Part shown: positions 1-11,858 of the stretch, one piece after another
Position numbering within the stretch: position 1 is the first letter of the stretch
Layout of the letters: each line of letters starts with the position of its first letter
NCBI RefSeq assembly: GCF_947179165.1
Contig: NC_077248.1
Coordinates: 50,237,232-50,301,231 of the forward strand
DNA: 64,000 nt
Origin: Solanum dulcamara
Lineage: Eukaryota; Streptophyta; Magnoliopsida; Solanales; Solanaceae
Direction: 5' to 3'
The notes under the pieces: model-generated
Databases searched by the model: none
What the model was told of the DNA's origin: nothing
The model's input: the letters and a program-made list of their open reading frames with translations, nothing else
Made by a program: the position numbers and the translations under genes

Positions 1-62
1 AAATCTCACTCTCTCATTTGAGAAGAGGTTGATATTTCCTAAGGAAAGTGATTCAAGCTGAT

Positions 63-133
63 CGAACTACGTAGGACCTGAATTCTCCTTTGTGAGATAC
101 GTAGACAACCTTTTAAGACTCGGTCTTGTCTTT
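63..133 (+). repeat. LTR 3'-end-like motif, copy 1
   Basis: Contains CGAACTACGTAGGACCTG followed by GAGATACGTAGACAACC. These phrases resemble the U5 end of Tat/Ogre-type LTRs in Solanaceae. A diverged second copy lies at 1671-1735. I infer an LTR terminus, but no primer-binding site is recognisable downstream. Confidence 0.35.
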
Positions 134-639
134 GAAGTTTTTAGTTTTTCCTCATTCATTCAAAGAAATTGAGAACTTCTTCTGCATCTAAGAAGAATGA
201 GGGTACAAAAGTTAAAGCGCAAAAAATCTGTGATTCAACACAAGTCAACCTTTCTCACAATCAATCCTAAAATTAAAATGGGTTAATTTCTGTCCATTTA
301 GTATTTCTTCACCCATAGATTAGTTTGTCTTCAAACCAAGCAACATTTATATGTTTAGTTCTTTGTGTGATATTTGCATTAATTATTACAAACACGAACT
401 AATGCTTTGACTTTTGAGTTATGCTTTTTTTCAGGGAGAGACTGATTTGTGTCGGAAATTAAACTTGCTTACTTCTCAAAGATTGAGGGTTCAACAAAGT
501 TGATTTTTTTCTTTTATGGAGGACTCAAATTAGGTTAAAATGATAGGTGACTTAATCTTACACCATAGTAGTTGTAGTTCTGCTCATTGTTTATTGCCAT
601 TTGATTTCTGCATTGTATTGCTGCTTATAGGTGTGAGGC

Positions 640-919
640 CATTGTACTTTGATTATCTTATTTATTTATAGTAGTTAATGCCTCTTTCTTTCCGTACTAT
701 TCTATCACGACTATCTCACCTTTGCTATTTTTTATTTTCATCTTATTTTCGATATGCTTTTCTCTATCTGACCTTTTCTCTTCTTTTCCTCTCTTGAGCC
801 GAGGGTCTTTCAGAAACAACCGCCCTACCTTTCAAGGTGGGGGTTAGGTCTGCGTACACTCTACCCTCTTCAGACCCCACATGGTGGGACTATACTGGAT
901 TTATTGTTGTTGTTGTTGT
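640..919 (+). mobile_element. Short retroposon with RTE-type 3' tail (SINE or 5'-truncated LINE)
   Basis: The core at 796-919 reads GAGCCGAGGGTCTTTC, then GGTCTGCGTACACTCTACCC, then CAGACCCCAC and a (TTG)n tail. This is the 3' module common to several Solanaceae SINEs. The same module forms the 3' end of the RTE LINE at 14701-17850. The AT-rich part upstream (640-795) also resembles that LINE's 3' untranslated region, so a 5'-truncated LINE copy is as likely as a SINE. No clear pol III A/B boxes were identified. Confidence 0.7.
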
Positions 920-3480
920 AGGCTATTATCAAAGGACATCATGCGATAAATGATTGAATCTCATTTTTGACAGATCAACTCCCTCTTCCTAACAATTTTT
1001 TTTTCTTTGTACGCAAAAGAGACGACATTATTTCAAGAGAGGGAATTACAACAATCTCAAATCTACTGCAACATTCAACCATAAACTTTAACCCTAATCT
1101 CTTTTAATTCTTTAATCTTAGAAAAATCATAATCCTTTCTCTTATGGATCTTGCAGGGATAAAGAGTTCATGAAAAATAACAATGACCTTAAATTTCACA
1201 AGACACTAATACACAACTTGAAAGATAAATGGGAGAGTCTTTTACTATGAAGTCTTACTCCTATATTTTGTTACTTATTTTTTTTATAATGGCCTCGCTT
1301 TCACATTTTTCTCATATCTTTGCAGAAAAACCATCCCCCATAATAGTCGGACCGACAATAATCGGGGAAGGTTATAACAATGTATGATTCTCATGGATAG
1401 TTGGAAGAATTCAAGTCATAAGAGGCAATCCCCCAAAAGAACACAATAACAAGTGATTCCTGTAGGAAATTGGAAGAGCACACCAATGTATAATCTCTGA
1501 AAAATAATACAACGATAGGTGTCCTCATCGATAATTAAGAGGACACGAAATATGTTGGTGCAAATAGGCAAAAGATACTCCCCAACTGAAGATGTCAACA
1601 AGCACTAAACTTAAGAAGTCACTCTGAGTTTGTCTAAATCTTTAAATTATTTTTATTTATCATATCTATAAGAACGACGCACACCTAATTCTCATCTTGG
1701 TGAGATATGTAGACAACCCTTCTTGGGTTCGGTATTTTTTTTCAAAATAAAAATAAAAATAAAAATAATAAAATAATAAATTGTGTACATATTTTAAGAG
1801 TCATATCTTCTTGACTGGGACGAATACAGTTAGGAGCATGTTTGCTATGATGAAAATGATTTGCTTTGTGGTAAATCATAGTTTCTGTTGGTATCTTTAA
1901 TTTATACTTTTATGATGCTTGAAAATTCTCTTGCAGGCATTCAAGGTAAGAATAAAACCAACCTCATGGCTTCATGTGCATTCTGTGGTGAGCTTTAGAT
2001 TAAAATTCAATTGCATTACACTGTTGATCTACAACTGGGCCTGAATGTTTGTTGAGGTAAAATCCTGAGTAATATTTGGTTTGAGAAAGGATTGTAGGCC
2101 TTTTTGACCCGATTGTGCCTTTCAAATACTATCAAATAACATTAATCCCTAGTTTTCCCCACTATGAGGCTAAAGCCTTTTCTTTGTACAACCATATCTT
2201 AGCTTTTTCCCTTCTGAGTGCTTACATGCACTATTCCTCTCTTGGTCCAACTTTCTTGAGCGCACCGAAGACATGCAAATTATACAAGAAGATCCAACTT
2301 TTAAATTGCCGAAGGCAAAAGATAAACTTTCCAAAGTCAAGAGAGCAAAGACGACTTCCAAAAAAAAGGGGTTGAAGAAATAAAAAGTAATAATAATAAA
2401 AATATTCCTACAAGGTCGATGTAAGATAAAAAAGAAAATACTCCAAGAAAAGAGGAGAAACCTCAAAAGAAAGGGGTGAAAAGAGAAAAACCTCCAAAAA
2501 TAAAGACTCAAAAAGAAGTTGAAATCAAAGAAGGGAATAACAAAGAGGATCAGGTTCCAAAAGGCGTATCAATCATTAAAAGCACAAATTCTGTGTGACG
2601 ATTAAGGAGAGATTAAGTCAGTTTTATCCCAAATAAATATCGTACCCATCCTTAAGCCTACATTACAAGCCAATAACAAGCCCCACATGATCTCATTCCA
2701 AATATTCTCACATTAGTGGAGACTTACATCCAGGCCAAGCATATGGTATCACGGTTATGCATTGAACATTCTTGAGAGTGTGAGTGCACTTTGCTAAAAT
2801 GTCCTCAAATCAAACACTTCAGATATGTGCGAAATAGGACTTTTTTTTATTGTGAGAATATTTAAAACATGAGAATTGGTATAATTCGAAACCTTTGTTT
2901 GAAGCAAGATAAATAAATCTTGTCAATACCTAAGTATGTTTGAGGTACCACTTGAAGTTATGAGAATTACGTCGAAGTCAATCTCAGTCATAAGAAAGGA
3001 AATAGAAAATATTTCTATGCAATCCTAATTAGCGGTACCAATTATAGTCAAGATTTGACAACCTCCTTACATTAAAAAAAACAAAAGCACCAATATTTTT
3101 TAATACATTCTAAAGCAACTTCGGGATCATTTCCTTTTAAAATTACATTTTCCTTTGAAATTGGATAGTTTTCTCTAAATAATGTGACATTAGGCTAATT
3201 CCATCGGTGTGACATGCCTATTTTACTTCATTGGATCGTTCATATCAAAAGGGTGGTATATATCATGTTTTTAAGCTGAAAATATTTGCAAGGAATATAT
3301 TTTTCCATTTCATCATGCTCATATTACACATGTATCTACTGATGGTCTCGTCTTAGATTTTGCCGTATTCATCATCCATAGGATTGGAACTACATTTGAC
3401 CTGATTCCTGCACCAACAGGATATGTACGCATCACAATGGCTCAGTTATGTTCCCCATAAGATTTTGGTTTTTCCCTTAC
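920..3480. other. Gene-free stretch inside the Tat/Ogre-like remnant
   Basis: No credible protein-coding gene is visible. It holds a second LTR-end-like motif (1671-1735), an A-rich (AAAAAT)n stretch at 1741-1785, and a lysine-codon-rich tract on the plus strand at about 2260-2560 that is interrupted by stops and could be a decayed gag tail. The reverse-strand reading frame across that tract is low-complexity Phe/Ser. The rest appears to be decayed, non-coding internal retrotransposon sequence. Confidence 0.5.
1671..1735 (+). repeat. LTR 3'-end-like motif, copy 2
   Basis: Carries CACCTAATTCTCATC and GAGATATGTAGACAACCC followed by a GGTTCGGT phrase. It aligns by eye to the motif at 63-133. 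Two copies about 1.6 kb apart suggest a nested or duplicated LTR terminus. Confidence 0.3.
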
Positions 3481-3496
3481 AATGAAAACTGGGATA

Positions 3497-3704
3497 GAAT
3501 TTTTGAGAAGATCTCAAAAATTCACAACAAGATACTATCTCCAGCAAGTCAAAATTGAAGATTATGTTAGTATATGCAATTGGTACAGAATTTTTGAGAA
3601 GATCTCAAAAATTCCACAAGAATGTCAAAATTCTTTTTTCAGTAGCTCGAGATTTGTCAAGAGATCTAATTGGGACCGATTTTTTGAGGAAGATCTCAAA
3701 AATT
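3497..3704 (+). repeat. Three hairpin-forming repeats spaced 91 bp
   Basis: GAATTTTTGAGA and its exact reverse complement TCTCAAAAATTC are separated by AGA at 3497-3523 and again at 3588-3614. A third, imperfect copy lies at about 3678-3704. The copies are 91 bp apart, so this is a short tandem series of 12-bp-stem hairpins directly upstream of the minisatellites. Confidence 0.8.
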
Positions 3705-3712
3705 CCAAGAGG

Positions 3713-4800
3713 GCCATTTCATTTTTAAGAGGGCCATTTCATTTTCATTGCATTACTAAGAGGGTCATACATCATTCAAATCATCCAAATGATGACATTG
3801 CATATTCATTGTCAAGAGGGTCATTTTATTTTTATTGCATTACCAAGAGGGTCATGTATCATTCAAATCATCCAAGAGGATGACATTGCATATTCATTGC
3901 CAAGAGGGACATTTCATTTTCATTGCATTACCAAGAGGGTCATGCATTATTCAAATCATCCAAGAGGATGACATTGCATAATCATTGCCAAGAGGGCCAT
4001 TCATATTATATTACCGGAAGTGATAATATTATTACCAGAAGGGCCATTCATATTATATTACCAGGAGTGGTAATATCATTGTTAAGAGGGCCATTGATAT
4101 TATATTACCATAAGTGGTAATATTATTTCCAAGAGGGCCTTGATATTATATTACCGGAAGTGGTAATATCATTGCCAAAAGTGCCATTATCATATCATTG
4201 TCGAGAGGGCTATCACCATTATCATATAATTTACGAAAGGACTATCATCATATCATTGTCGAGAGGGCCATCATCATTATCATATCATTGCCAAGAGGTC
4301 CATTGTCATATCATTGACGAGAGGGCCATCATTATATCATTGCCGATAGGTCCATCATTATTATCATATCATTGCCGAAAGGGCCATCATCATATCATTG
4401 CCAAGTGGACCATAATTATTATTATATTATTTCCGAGAGTGCCATCATCATATCATTGTCGAGAGGGTCATTTCATTACATTTTATTACCGAGTGGGCCA
4501 TTTCATTATATTGCATTACCGAGAGGGAGATTTTATTATATTGCATTGTCAAGAGGGTCGTACATCATTCAAATCATTCAAGAGGATGACATTTCCATAT
4601 TTATTTATCGAGAGGGCCATTTTATTACATTGCATTGCCAAAAGGATCGTGCATCATTCAAATCATCCAAGAGGATGATATTTGCATATTTATTTACCGA
4701 GATGGCCATTTCATTATATTGCATTGCCAAGAGGGTCGTGCATCATTCAAATCATCAAAGAGAATGACATTTTCATAATTATTTGCCGAGAGTGTCATTT
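3713..4800 (+). repeat. Minisatellite array A (AGAGGGCCAT-type units)
   Basis: Dozens of degenerate units carry the core CCRAGAGGGCCAT. The outer parts (3713-3990 and 4545-4800) show a roughly 103-107-bp higher-order unit containing TCATTCAAATCATCCAAGAGG. The centre (4000-4540) has shorter 25-45-bp units such as ATCATATCATTGCCGAGAGG. Reading frames through it encode only low-complexity His/Ile/Tyr peptides and are not genes. The position upstream of an LTR start fits tandem repeats in the 3' region of Tat/Ogre elements. Confidence 0.9.
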
Positions 4801-4907
4801 TATATCGATCTCATCAAAGAGAAACATCAATATTTTCAATTATTATAAATGCCTGAAGGGCATACGTAAGATGTATCAAATATTAGAAAAGTTTTGAAGT
4901 GCAACTT

Positions 4908-5880
4908 GCCAATGGATGATTACCTTACCGATGGAGAAACATATATCCTATTAATGGATCACCTCCATTCGTCCTATCAATGGACATACAACATCATCCT
5001 ACCAATGAATCATCATTTATCTTATCGATGGACTAACATATCTTACCAATGGATCTTCATTCATCGTATCGATGGACATGCATGTATATCCTACTAGTGA
5101 ATCTTCATTCGTCCTAGCGATGGATATATAGTTATTTTGCTGAAATATCCTATCGATGGATCACCTTCATTCGTCCTACTAATGGACATGTATCATATCA
5201 TGCCGATGGATCACCTTCATTCGTCATGGACATGCAACATCATCCTACCAATGGATCATCATTTGTCCTATCAATGGACCAACATACCCTACCACTAAAT
5301 ATTCATTCATCCTATCGATGGACATACATTTATATCCTATCAATGGATCTTCATTTATCCTACCGATGGACATACAATTATCTTGTCGAGTATCCTATTA
5401 ATGGATCACCCTCTTATCGATGGAGTAATATTTATATCCTACCAATGGATCTTCATTTGTCCTACTGATGGACATATAATTATTTTATCGAGTATCCTAT
5501 TAATGGATCACCCTTCTACCGATGGAGCAGTATTATCCCACTGATGAAGCATCTTTATTCGTCATACCGATGGACATGCATTTATTTTATCTGTTACGCT
5601 TTCGTTATTTGCTTTGCTTTATTTGCTTTGCTTTATTTGCTTTCACATAACTCTTTGAACTTCTTGTATTTCTTAGCCTTATCTGACTTCTTTTTATGCT
5701 TCTATTGAGCCGAGGATCTCTTGGAAACAGCTGTCCTACCTTGGTAGGAGTAAGGTCTGCGTACACTTTACCCTCCCTAGACCCCACATTGTGGGATTTC
5801 ACTGGGTTGTTGTTGTATCCTATAATTGGATCATCATTCTCTCAATAAAGTAGCATTATCCTACCAATGGATCAATGGAG
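4908..5880 (+). repeat. Minisatellite array B (CGATGGAC/AATGGATC units), interrupted
   Basis: About 20 units of roughly 30-40 bp alternate CCTACCAATGGATCATCATT and GTCCTATCGATGGACAT. The array is broken at about 5590-5816 by a short retroposon and resumes at 5817-5880. Its unit sequence is unrelated to array A, so two independent arrays are stacked within about 2 kb. Confidence 0.9.
5590..5816 (+). mobile_element. Short retroposon with RTE-type 3' tail, inserted in array B
   Basis: Contains TTGAGCCGAGGATCT, GGTCTGCGTACACTTTACCC, CTAGACCCCACA and GTGGGATTTCACTGGGTTG, ending in a short (TTG)n. This is the same module as at 796-919 and as the RTE LINE 3' end. The upstream part is T-rich with a TTTGCTTTGCTTTA repeat. 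Array B units flank it on both sides, so the insertion postdates the array. Confidence 0.75.
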
Positions 5881-6208
5881 ATTTTCAATATGCAAATAGG
5901 ATGAAAGAAAGTGCGAGCGACGTCAAAGAGGATGCAGCACAACGTGAAACCTTTTCTTAGTAGCAAATTGGGATGTAATCCGAAGAGAAATATCAAACTC
6001 ATAGGACATGATCAGAGGAACGACTTCCACCACAGTAAAACTACATTTCTATCGAAAGGTGTGTGGTTATTTCGGGGTCCAGCCATAACTCCAAAATCCG
6101 TACAAACCCCTTTCCAGAAATATGAAGATCGAGTCGGTCAAAATTAGATTTATCAATTTTTTTTGTCCAGGATCTCTTTTATCGATCCTATCCAAAGAAA
6201 GGTAAATT
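5881..6208 (+). other. Spacer between minisatellite B and the LTR
   Basis: No gene seen. It ends in a purine-rich stretch (CCAAAGAAAGGTAAATT, about 6191-6208) directly before the LTR start, the expected position of a polypurine tract. Confidence 0.35.
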
Positions 6209-6559
6209 TGTTGACATCCGATTTTGACCCTCCACAACGTAAATTAGCTATCGAGTTTCTTTAAATTTCAAATATTTTTGAAATAATTAGCTTTTATAAA
6301 AACAAAGATATTTTCATGTTATTCTTATTTTTTTTTATAAATGTTAGTATAATATACATATTTCTATATAACTATATCGTTGATTCTTATTTATGTGGTT
6401 ATTCGAAAATCATCTCAAAAGATTTTATTTTTTACTAAATACAATGTTAGTTAGGTTAGTTTAATTATAGTTTGTATTTTTGAAATTTTTATTTTTTTAT
6501 AAAAAAAATCTCATTCTCCCAAATCAAAAATTCATAAAGAATTTGAGATTTTTGGAGCC

Positions 6560-6567
6560 TATATAAA
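6560..6567 (+). promoter_or_regulatory. TATA box of the LTR promoter
   Basis: TATATAAA within GAGCCTATATAAAGGCTC, itself a near-palindromic context. It lies about 350 bp into the LTR, a usual place for an LTR pol II promoter. Prediction from sequence only. Confidence 0.45.
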
Positions 6568-7337
6568 GGCTCATATTCTCATTAAGAAGGAAAATGAAGT
6601 GAGAGAATTTTTAGCCAACCCAAAGTTAGAAATTTTTTCCTTGCTTTGCTAGGATTTTGGAATCTTTTCCCAAGCCTAAAAATTGTGAAAAATTCTAGCT
6701 TTCAATATATATTTTTCTTCGAGGAAAATAGAAAATTGAAGTCGAAATTTAGGCTAAGAACAAAGGTCTTATAATGTCGAACCTACGAAGGTTCGAGTCT
6801 AAATTTTCAATTTTTCTTTTTGTGGATTGGAGTTCCATTTCGTCAAGCTCTTGGATGGTGGTAAAGTTGTCTTCTGCTCACCGTCTTCAGTCTCGCTGCC
6901 CGAAAAGAGGTAAAATCATTTCTCAACTTTATTTTATTTAATTATTTTATGTTTTATATTTAGTTGATTCGTAGTCTTGTTTTTTTAGTTAGTATGTATT
7001 ACGAATAATTAGATTAATGATAAAAATTTCTTATAGTTAACATGTGTTAGGATTAATTCGGTAGCATGTGTTAGGATTATTTAATGAAAGCTGTTGGTTT
7101 TGTTCATTATTTTTACGAATAGTTTTCTTTGACAATATAGATTTTCATGTTTTTAATTTCTTCTTTTAATATGATTTAGATAAAAAAAAATATGCTTAAG
7201 TTATTATTTAGTTAGAACTGTCATGGCCTAATTGATTTAATTATTTCTTTAAAATTTGAGTTTATAGAGCGTATATATTAATTCCATGTCCTTTACTTAT
7301 TTGAATATATTTCTTCTTTCATTTTCTTTGTCTACAT

Positions 7338-7466
7338 ATATAGTGGTATATAGTGTATATACTGTCTAATATATAGTAATATACAACAGATATAGAGAAT
7401 AAATAGGTGGTATACAGTGTATATACAGTCTGATATACATTATATATACAACTGCGATATACAGTG
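7338..7466. repeat. Short TA-rich tandem duplication
   Basis: A GTGGTATATAGTGTATATAC phrase and a variant, GGTATACAGTGTATATACAG, occur about 67 bp apart with further TATATACA repeats. Two imperfect units. Confidence 0.5.
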
Positions 7467-7654
7467 GAATTGGGCTTAAGACCCAAAACGCAGATGGCCT
7501 AATAGCTTAGTCCAGACGTACAAAAACTAGGTGTCGAACGATATTTTCACATGTTATTTATTATTTATTTATATTAATTCAGGCTGTAATAATTTATTTA
7601 CTTATGTTATTTATGCTTGCTTACTCTTTAAATGATTTTCTACCTTTACTTAGT

Positions 7655-8988
7655 CACCGATAAGAGTACAAACATAGAAAGGTTCTAACAAGACCTCATA
7701 ACAGAAATCAAACTTTATAGCAACACAAAGAGTCACGAAAGAAAGAATTGCTCCAAGATCTAAAAAATCATAAAATTCAAACTTAAAGACTCGTAACATA
7801 CCATTAACCACATCAAGAGAATTCTCATGATCCTGTCGTGTATGAAAAGCATAAAACCTATTCTGACGTTGACCACCACTACCAGATGAAGTACCCTACT
7901 AAGATGGGCAACTTATAGAAGTAGTCTAAGTATGCTAACGGCCATCTTGACCCTTACTGGCAACTGAAGGAAAATATTTCACCTTACGAGCCATCTTACC
8001 GCAGCCAAAACATTCATTAGAACTTGCTAGGAAATCTGCTTAATGGTTCTTCCCACACTTCCTATATGAGGGGATAGTCTGACCACTAGAATCTCCTTCT
8101 TGAAGCATATAATTAGACACCCTATCTTTGTTGAATTTCTGAGCCAGAGCACTAGAGGAAGTCCGTTCAGAGTACTTCTATATAAATTGAGAATGACCAC
8201 AATTATCGGACCTCAAATGAGAAAAGTCACCACTATTGGTCCATTACCTCTTACTCTCTCTAACCTTCTCTTCCTTAATTTACTCCGCATAATTCATCAA
8301 CCTTGAGATATCCATCTCCTTGATCAATGTCACAATTCTACACTTTTTGACCACTATATCTGAAATATCGAAAACAAACTTTCTCGTACGAGCTCTAGCA
8401 TTGACTGCTATTGACAAAGTATTTTGGATAATTGAGTGAACTTCAAAGCATATTCCCTCACACTCATATTACCTTGATTCAACTTAATGAACTATTAAAC
8501 TTTAGCCTCCCTCATCTCAAGGGGAAAAATGGTCTAGAAAAGCACCTTTGAATATTTCCCAATTCAAGGCCTGTATTGATAGCCTTCTCTTCCTTTTATT
8601 GGTTGAACCAAACTTGAGAAACTCCCTTCAATTAATAAGGGGAAAAGTTTTCCTTCTCTTTCACAGTCACACCCATGATGTCCATGATCTTTTGAACTCC
8701 TTCAACAAACTCTTATGGATCCTAGTCCACCTTTGAACCATGGAATTTCAGAGGATTCAACCGAGTGAAGTATCGAACCCTAGTTGTCATCATACCCATA
8801 TTTAGGTTCACTATAGCTACCACATCTCGGTTATCTTGTTCCATCATGGCTTGAGAGAACACTTGTAAAGCAACCCTAAACTCGGCATGGTTAACTTGCT
8901 TAGGAAAGAATTTAATCGAAACTTGACGTGCTTGTTGCTCATCATCTTAATTCACGTTCCTTCTCAATGGAGCTCTTCTTAGATGCAT
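7655..8988 (-). pseudogene. Gypsy gag-protease fragment, broken
   Basis: Read on the minus strand from an ATG at 8988, it gives a gypsy gag start (MHLRRAPLRR) with a stop soon after, then AEFRVALQVFSQAMMEQ. Near 8065-7992 come two degenerate zinc-knuckle stretches, one reading CFGCGKM. Near 7740 a protease motif appears as FLDLGAILSFVT, where related elements have LLDPGATLSFVT, so the active-site region is altered. Several stops and shifts interrupt it. Reverse transcriptase and integrase are absent. It belongs to the chromodomain (Tekay-like) gypsy group judging by the gag and protease. Gag would form the virus-like particle and protease would process it; this copy cannot. Confidence 0.75.
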
Positions 8989-9188
8989 AATTCTGAAACA
9001 CATAGAACATGAGTACGAAGGAAACCTTATCGATTTCAACTCTATTGCAGGACCAAAAAATGATGAAAGGAGTGAAAATTCTTAAACATCTTATAGCCTC
9101 CTATTCGTAGATGAGGAGTGGTTCACACCAATGAACAAAACTCTACTTACCGCGCCTTTATCATAAACCTAGAACACTTGAACATGAT

Positions 9189-9200
9189 GCTTTGATACTA
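9189..9200 (-). promoter_or_regulatory. Primer-binding site remnant
   Basis: On the minus strand the sequence reads TAGTATCAAAGC, a variant of TGGTATCAGAGC, complementary to the 3' end of initiator methionine tRNA, the primer of many plant LTR elements. It lies upstream of the reversed gag. Confidence 0.55.
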
Positions 9201-9203
9201 AGT

Positions 9204-9477
9204 TTGTCTGGAGAGACCCTAAACAAGACCCTTAGCATAAGCATATCTTAAGATAACATAAAAATGAACATAAATTGAAGTGCAGAAGATAAGTCTTTAA
9301 AGGAAATCTTATCATAGTGACTCAAGATAAAAGAATCTAAGAATAACACTTCAAAAAAGCGGAAATAAACCATAGTAGTTTGCAATATCCTCTAAAAGAA
9401 ATACCGCATGAATAAAAATTTCATATGATCGTCCTCGGAACATTATGACTTACAAAATTGAAAATATGAGAGGGGTT
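9204..9477 (-). mobile_element. Truncated 5' LTR of the reversed gag fragment
   Basis: The LTR end (TGTC on the plus strand, about 9204) lies next to the primer site. Only about 270 bp remain before the next LTR begins at 9478. Its sequence differs from the neighbouring LTR family. Confidence 0.45.
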
Positions 9478-11638
9478 TGTTATAACATCCCATACCGTTC
9501 TAACTTAGATTATTCTGTGAGCAAAAAAAATTATGAAAACTGGATATGGGGAACAAGTCCACATCGCGGACTTGGGCACGTAATTTTGATCCGCAAAAAT
9601 ATTTGGACATTAGATTCCGTGATGTCCCTGTGTCATGGAGAAGAAAAATTCTAAAAATGGGATCTTAGGAATAGGTCTGTAATACAGATCTGGAGACTTA
9701 TTTTTGTCTGAATTCGGTTTTGAGTAGGGACACTTTTGACTTTTTCCTACCTATTATTTAATGAACCTGGATATTTTTGGAACTAAATCCCACCCTATTA
9801 ACTACCCAAAACCCCTATCCTCTCTCATTCTTTCAGAATTCATCAATTACAAAAATTCTCTCTCTACAAAAGCTCCAAAATTTCCATTGAAGACAAGCAA
9901 TCAATCCTCTCATATTCTTCATCACAGTTAAAATTTCTTCAAGTTTCTTCTAACTTCTTATCCAAGGTATGTGAGTATTCCTCCATGAGTCCTTTTCACC
10001 CGTGGAGCCCAACTAATTCTCAACTTTTTTAATCAATTCAAAGAATGTATTTTATAGGTTTTGTGATCTTGATTTCAATTACATTAATTATTATTTAAAT
10101 TATGGTTATGAACCTATTCAGCATGAATTAATGATTATTACTTGAAATTAAAGAGTTTTCTATGAATTTGCTACATTGTGTTTTAGCGTTCATGAAATGG
10201 ATGATGGGTATTTTCAATTATACTTCGAATTGATATAATTTTTCATGAATTATGTATGAATAGATATGCTTCTTATCAATTAAGCATGAGTTTATTCAAA
10301 TTATATAATTATGCGTGTTTTTAATTTAATTTAATTATTTCCAAGTCAATTGATTGTAAATCCATGCTTTAACTTAATTTCAAGTGCAATGCATGATTTT
10401 GGAATTTTAAGTGTTTAGGCAGGTTTAGAAAAAGGTGACTTAATATCCTCAATGGTGACTTAAGACCCTAATTATACTCTTTAGAAAATAAGATCATAAT
10501 GATGGAAGGTCGACACCCACATTATATGAATTAGAAGATAATGAGATATTCTTATGAACTAGTTTTATGAATTGGATTGGTAGCTTTTGATTGCCTTTCC
10601 ACATGATAAGTTTATGTTTTCAAGAAAAGTATGAACTATGATTTATGACAAGCTTATGATTTATGAAAAGTATGTTTTATGTTGATGATATGTATTCCGT
10701 GTGATGTTGACTTAGCACCGAGAGGAGTTTGAGGTGGGGACTCGATTCAAGGGGTCCTTAGTAGCAATCCCTAGTACCTTAACTACGTTTCCATTATAAG
10801 ATTATTGCTAATATAACCTAGATAGTGGATCCACGCATAGAACATGTTCATGATTACCCTCTTAGTGGGATAGAGTCTATCTTGGCATGTAGATTCTCCT
10901 TTTGCCATTGTATGGGGAGACACCGGGATTCCATATTATAGCTCGCATAGTCTTATTATTTTTTATGGATATATATCTCACATATGTATGGTCCCTTATG
11001 ATGATTTACTTGACTAATCCTAGCATTTACTTTTACATGATTCTCTTATGGTTTATTGTGCATTGCCTCTCGTCATGTCTACATATGATTTTTCTACATC
11101 GTTTATCATTCTATATGAAATAGTCATTTAGACAATATAGTTTTTTATGCATTACATTACCTATACACTTTGTACATTCAAACGTATTAACGTATACTTA
11201 ATTTCCTACATTATATAAGAATATTGGAACGGACGCGTCATCCCATCCTTGTGGATAGTTGGTGATTCATCAAATATTGTATGGTGATTTCTCATGCTTT
11301 GAGGGCAAGACGAGTCTATCTTTTCTTCTCTTGCAATTGTTAGATTATGATTATATATTAAGACTATTCCAGTTGTGTCATTACTTTTCTTTGGGAGTGA
11401 GTTTGGAACATGTCCTATTCCCCGCCTATGTTAGCTCATGTAGAGGCATGTTGGATATGTATACGGGGTCTATGTTGTCTTACTTCATTCTAGGTATGAT
11501 ATCTTCTTGGATTTCTTTTAAGTTTCCTCTTTATTGTTACCTTATGTATTCTTATGATATGCTAAGAATTTTGGTTGGGGTTTTTTCGGGGAATCCTAAT
11601 CACTGTGTCACACCTAGGACTTAGCTTGGGTCATGACA
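9478..11638 (+). mobile_element. Gypsy LTR, subfamily A, complete
   Basis: Runs from TGTTATAACATCCC to GGGTCATGACA, 2161 bp, and is followed directly by a primer-binding site. It shares long stretches with copies at 17851-21874, 50025-51157, 54896-56894, 59035-60074 and 60075-62501. Reading frames inside are not conserved genes. Confidence 0.85.
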
Positions 11639-11642
11639 AACT

Positions 11643-11654
11643 TGGTATTCGAGC
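11643..11654 (+). promoter_or_regulatory. Primer-binding site
   Basis: TGGTATTCGAGC, close to TGGTATCAGAGC, starts 4 bases after the LTR end. It would pair with initiator methionine tRNA to prime minus-strand DNA synthesis. Confidence 0.7.
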
Positions 11655-11858
11655 ATAAGATTTTGAAGTGTCCTAGGGAATCCAATATACCATATCAAGT
11701 AGAGTCTTATTCATGGGTGTGAAGTATGCCACATCTATGAGTAGGAGGCTATGAGGCATTTTAGGAAATCTTCACTTCTTTCATGATCTATATCATGCAG
11801 TAAAGTGTTCTTTAAGACTTTTTCCTCTAAGGATTGTTCTTTGAGATTTTTTCAGAAA

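Larger units (their letters stand above)
1..7640 (+). mobile_element. Tat/Ogre-like LTR retrotransposon remnant, non-coding
   Basis: I infer one old plus-strand element. An LTR-end-like motif lies near 63-133, the interior has no gag or pol reading frame, and minisatellites occupy 3713-5880. A purine-rich tract is followed at 6209 by a sequence starting TGTTGACATCCGATTTTGAC, typical of Tat/Ogre-type LTR starts. In that lineage tandem repeats commonly sit between pol and the 3' LTR, which matches this order. The interior is about 6 kb, far shorter than an autonomous Ogre, so this would be a deleted or non-autonomous copy. The 3' LTR is truncated near 7640, before the U5 motif. The assignment rests on architecture and short motifs, not on protein domains. 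Confidence 0.4.
6209..7640 (+). mobile_element. Tat/Ogre-like LTR, 3'-truncated
   Basis: Begins TGTTGACATCCGATTTTGAC after a purine tract. A TATA box lies about 350 bp in, followed by a pyrimidine-rich leader. The LTR-end motif seen at 63-133 is absent, so the end is missing, probably lost where the reversed gypsy fragment starts near 7650. The right boundary is approximate. Confidence 0.45.

Noticed and set aside
2170..2511. Reverse-strand reading frame rich in Phe and Ser
   Set aside because: It is the complement of a lysine-codon-rich A-rich tract and has no motif.
3713..4800. CRISPR-like array
   Set aside because: Units are degenerate and contiguous, with no unique spacers, no cas genes and a plant context.
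3482..5468. Several reading frames of 60-172 residues in the minisatellites
   Set aside because: They translate repeat units into low-complexity His/Ile/Tyr peptides, with no domain or codon signal.
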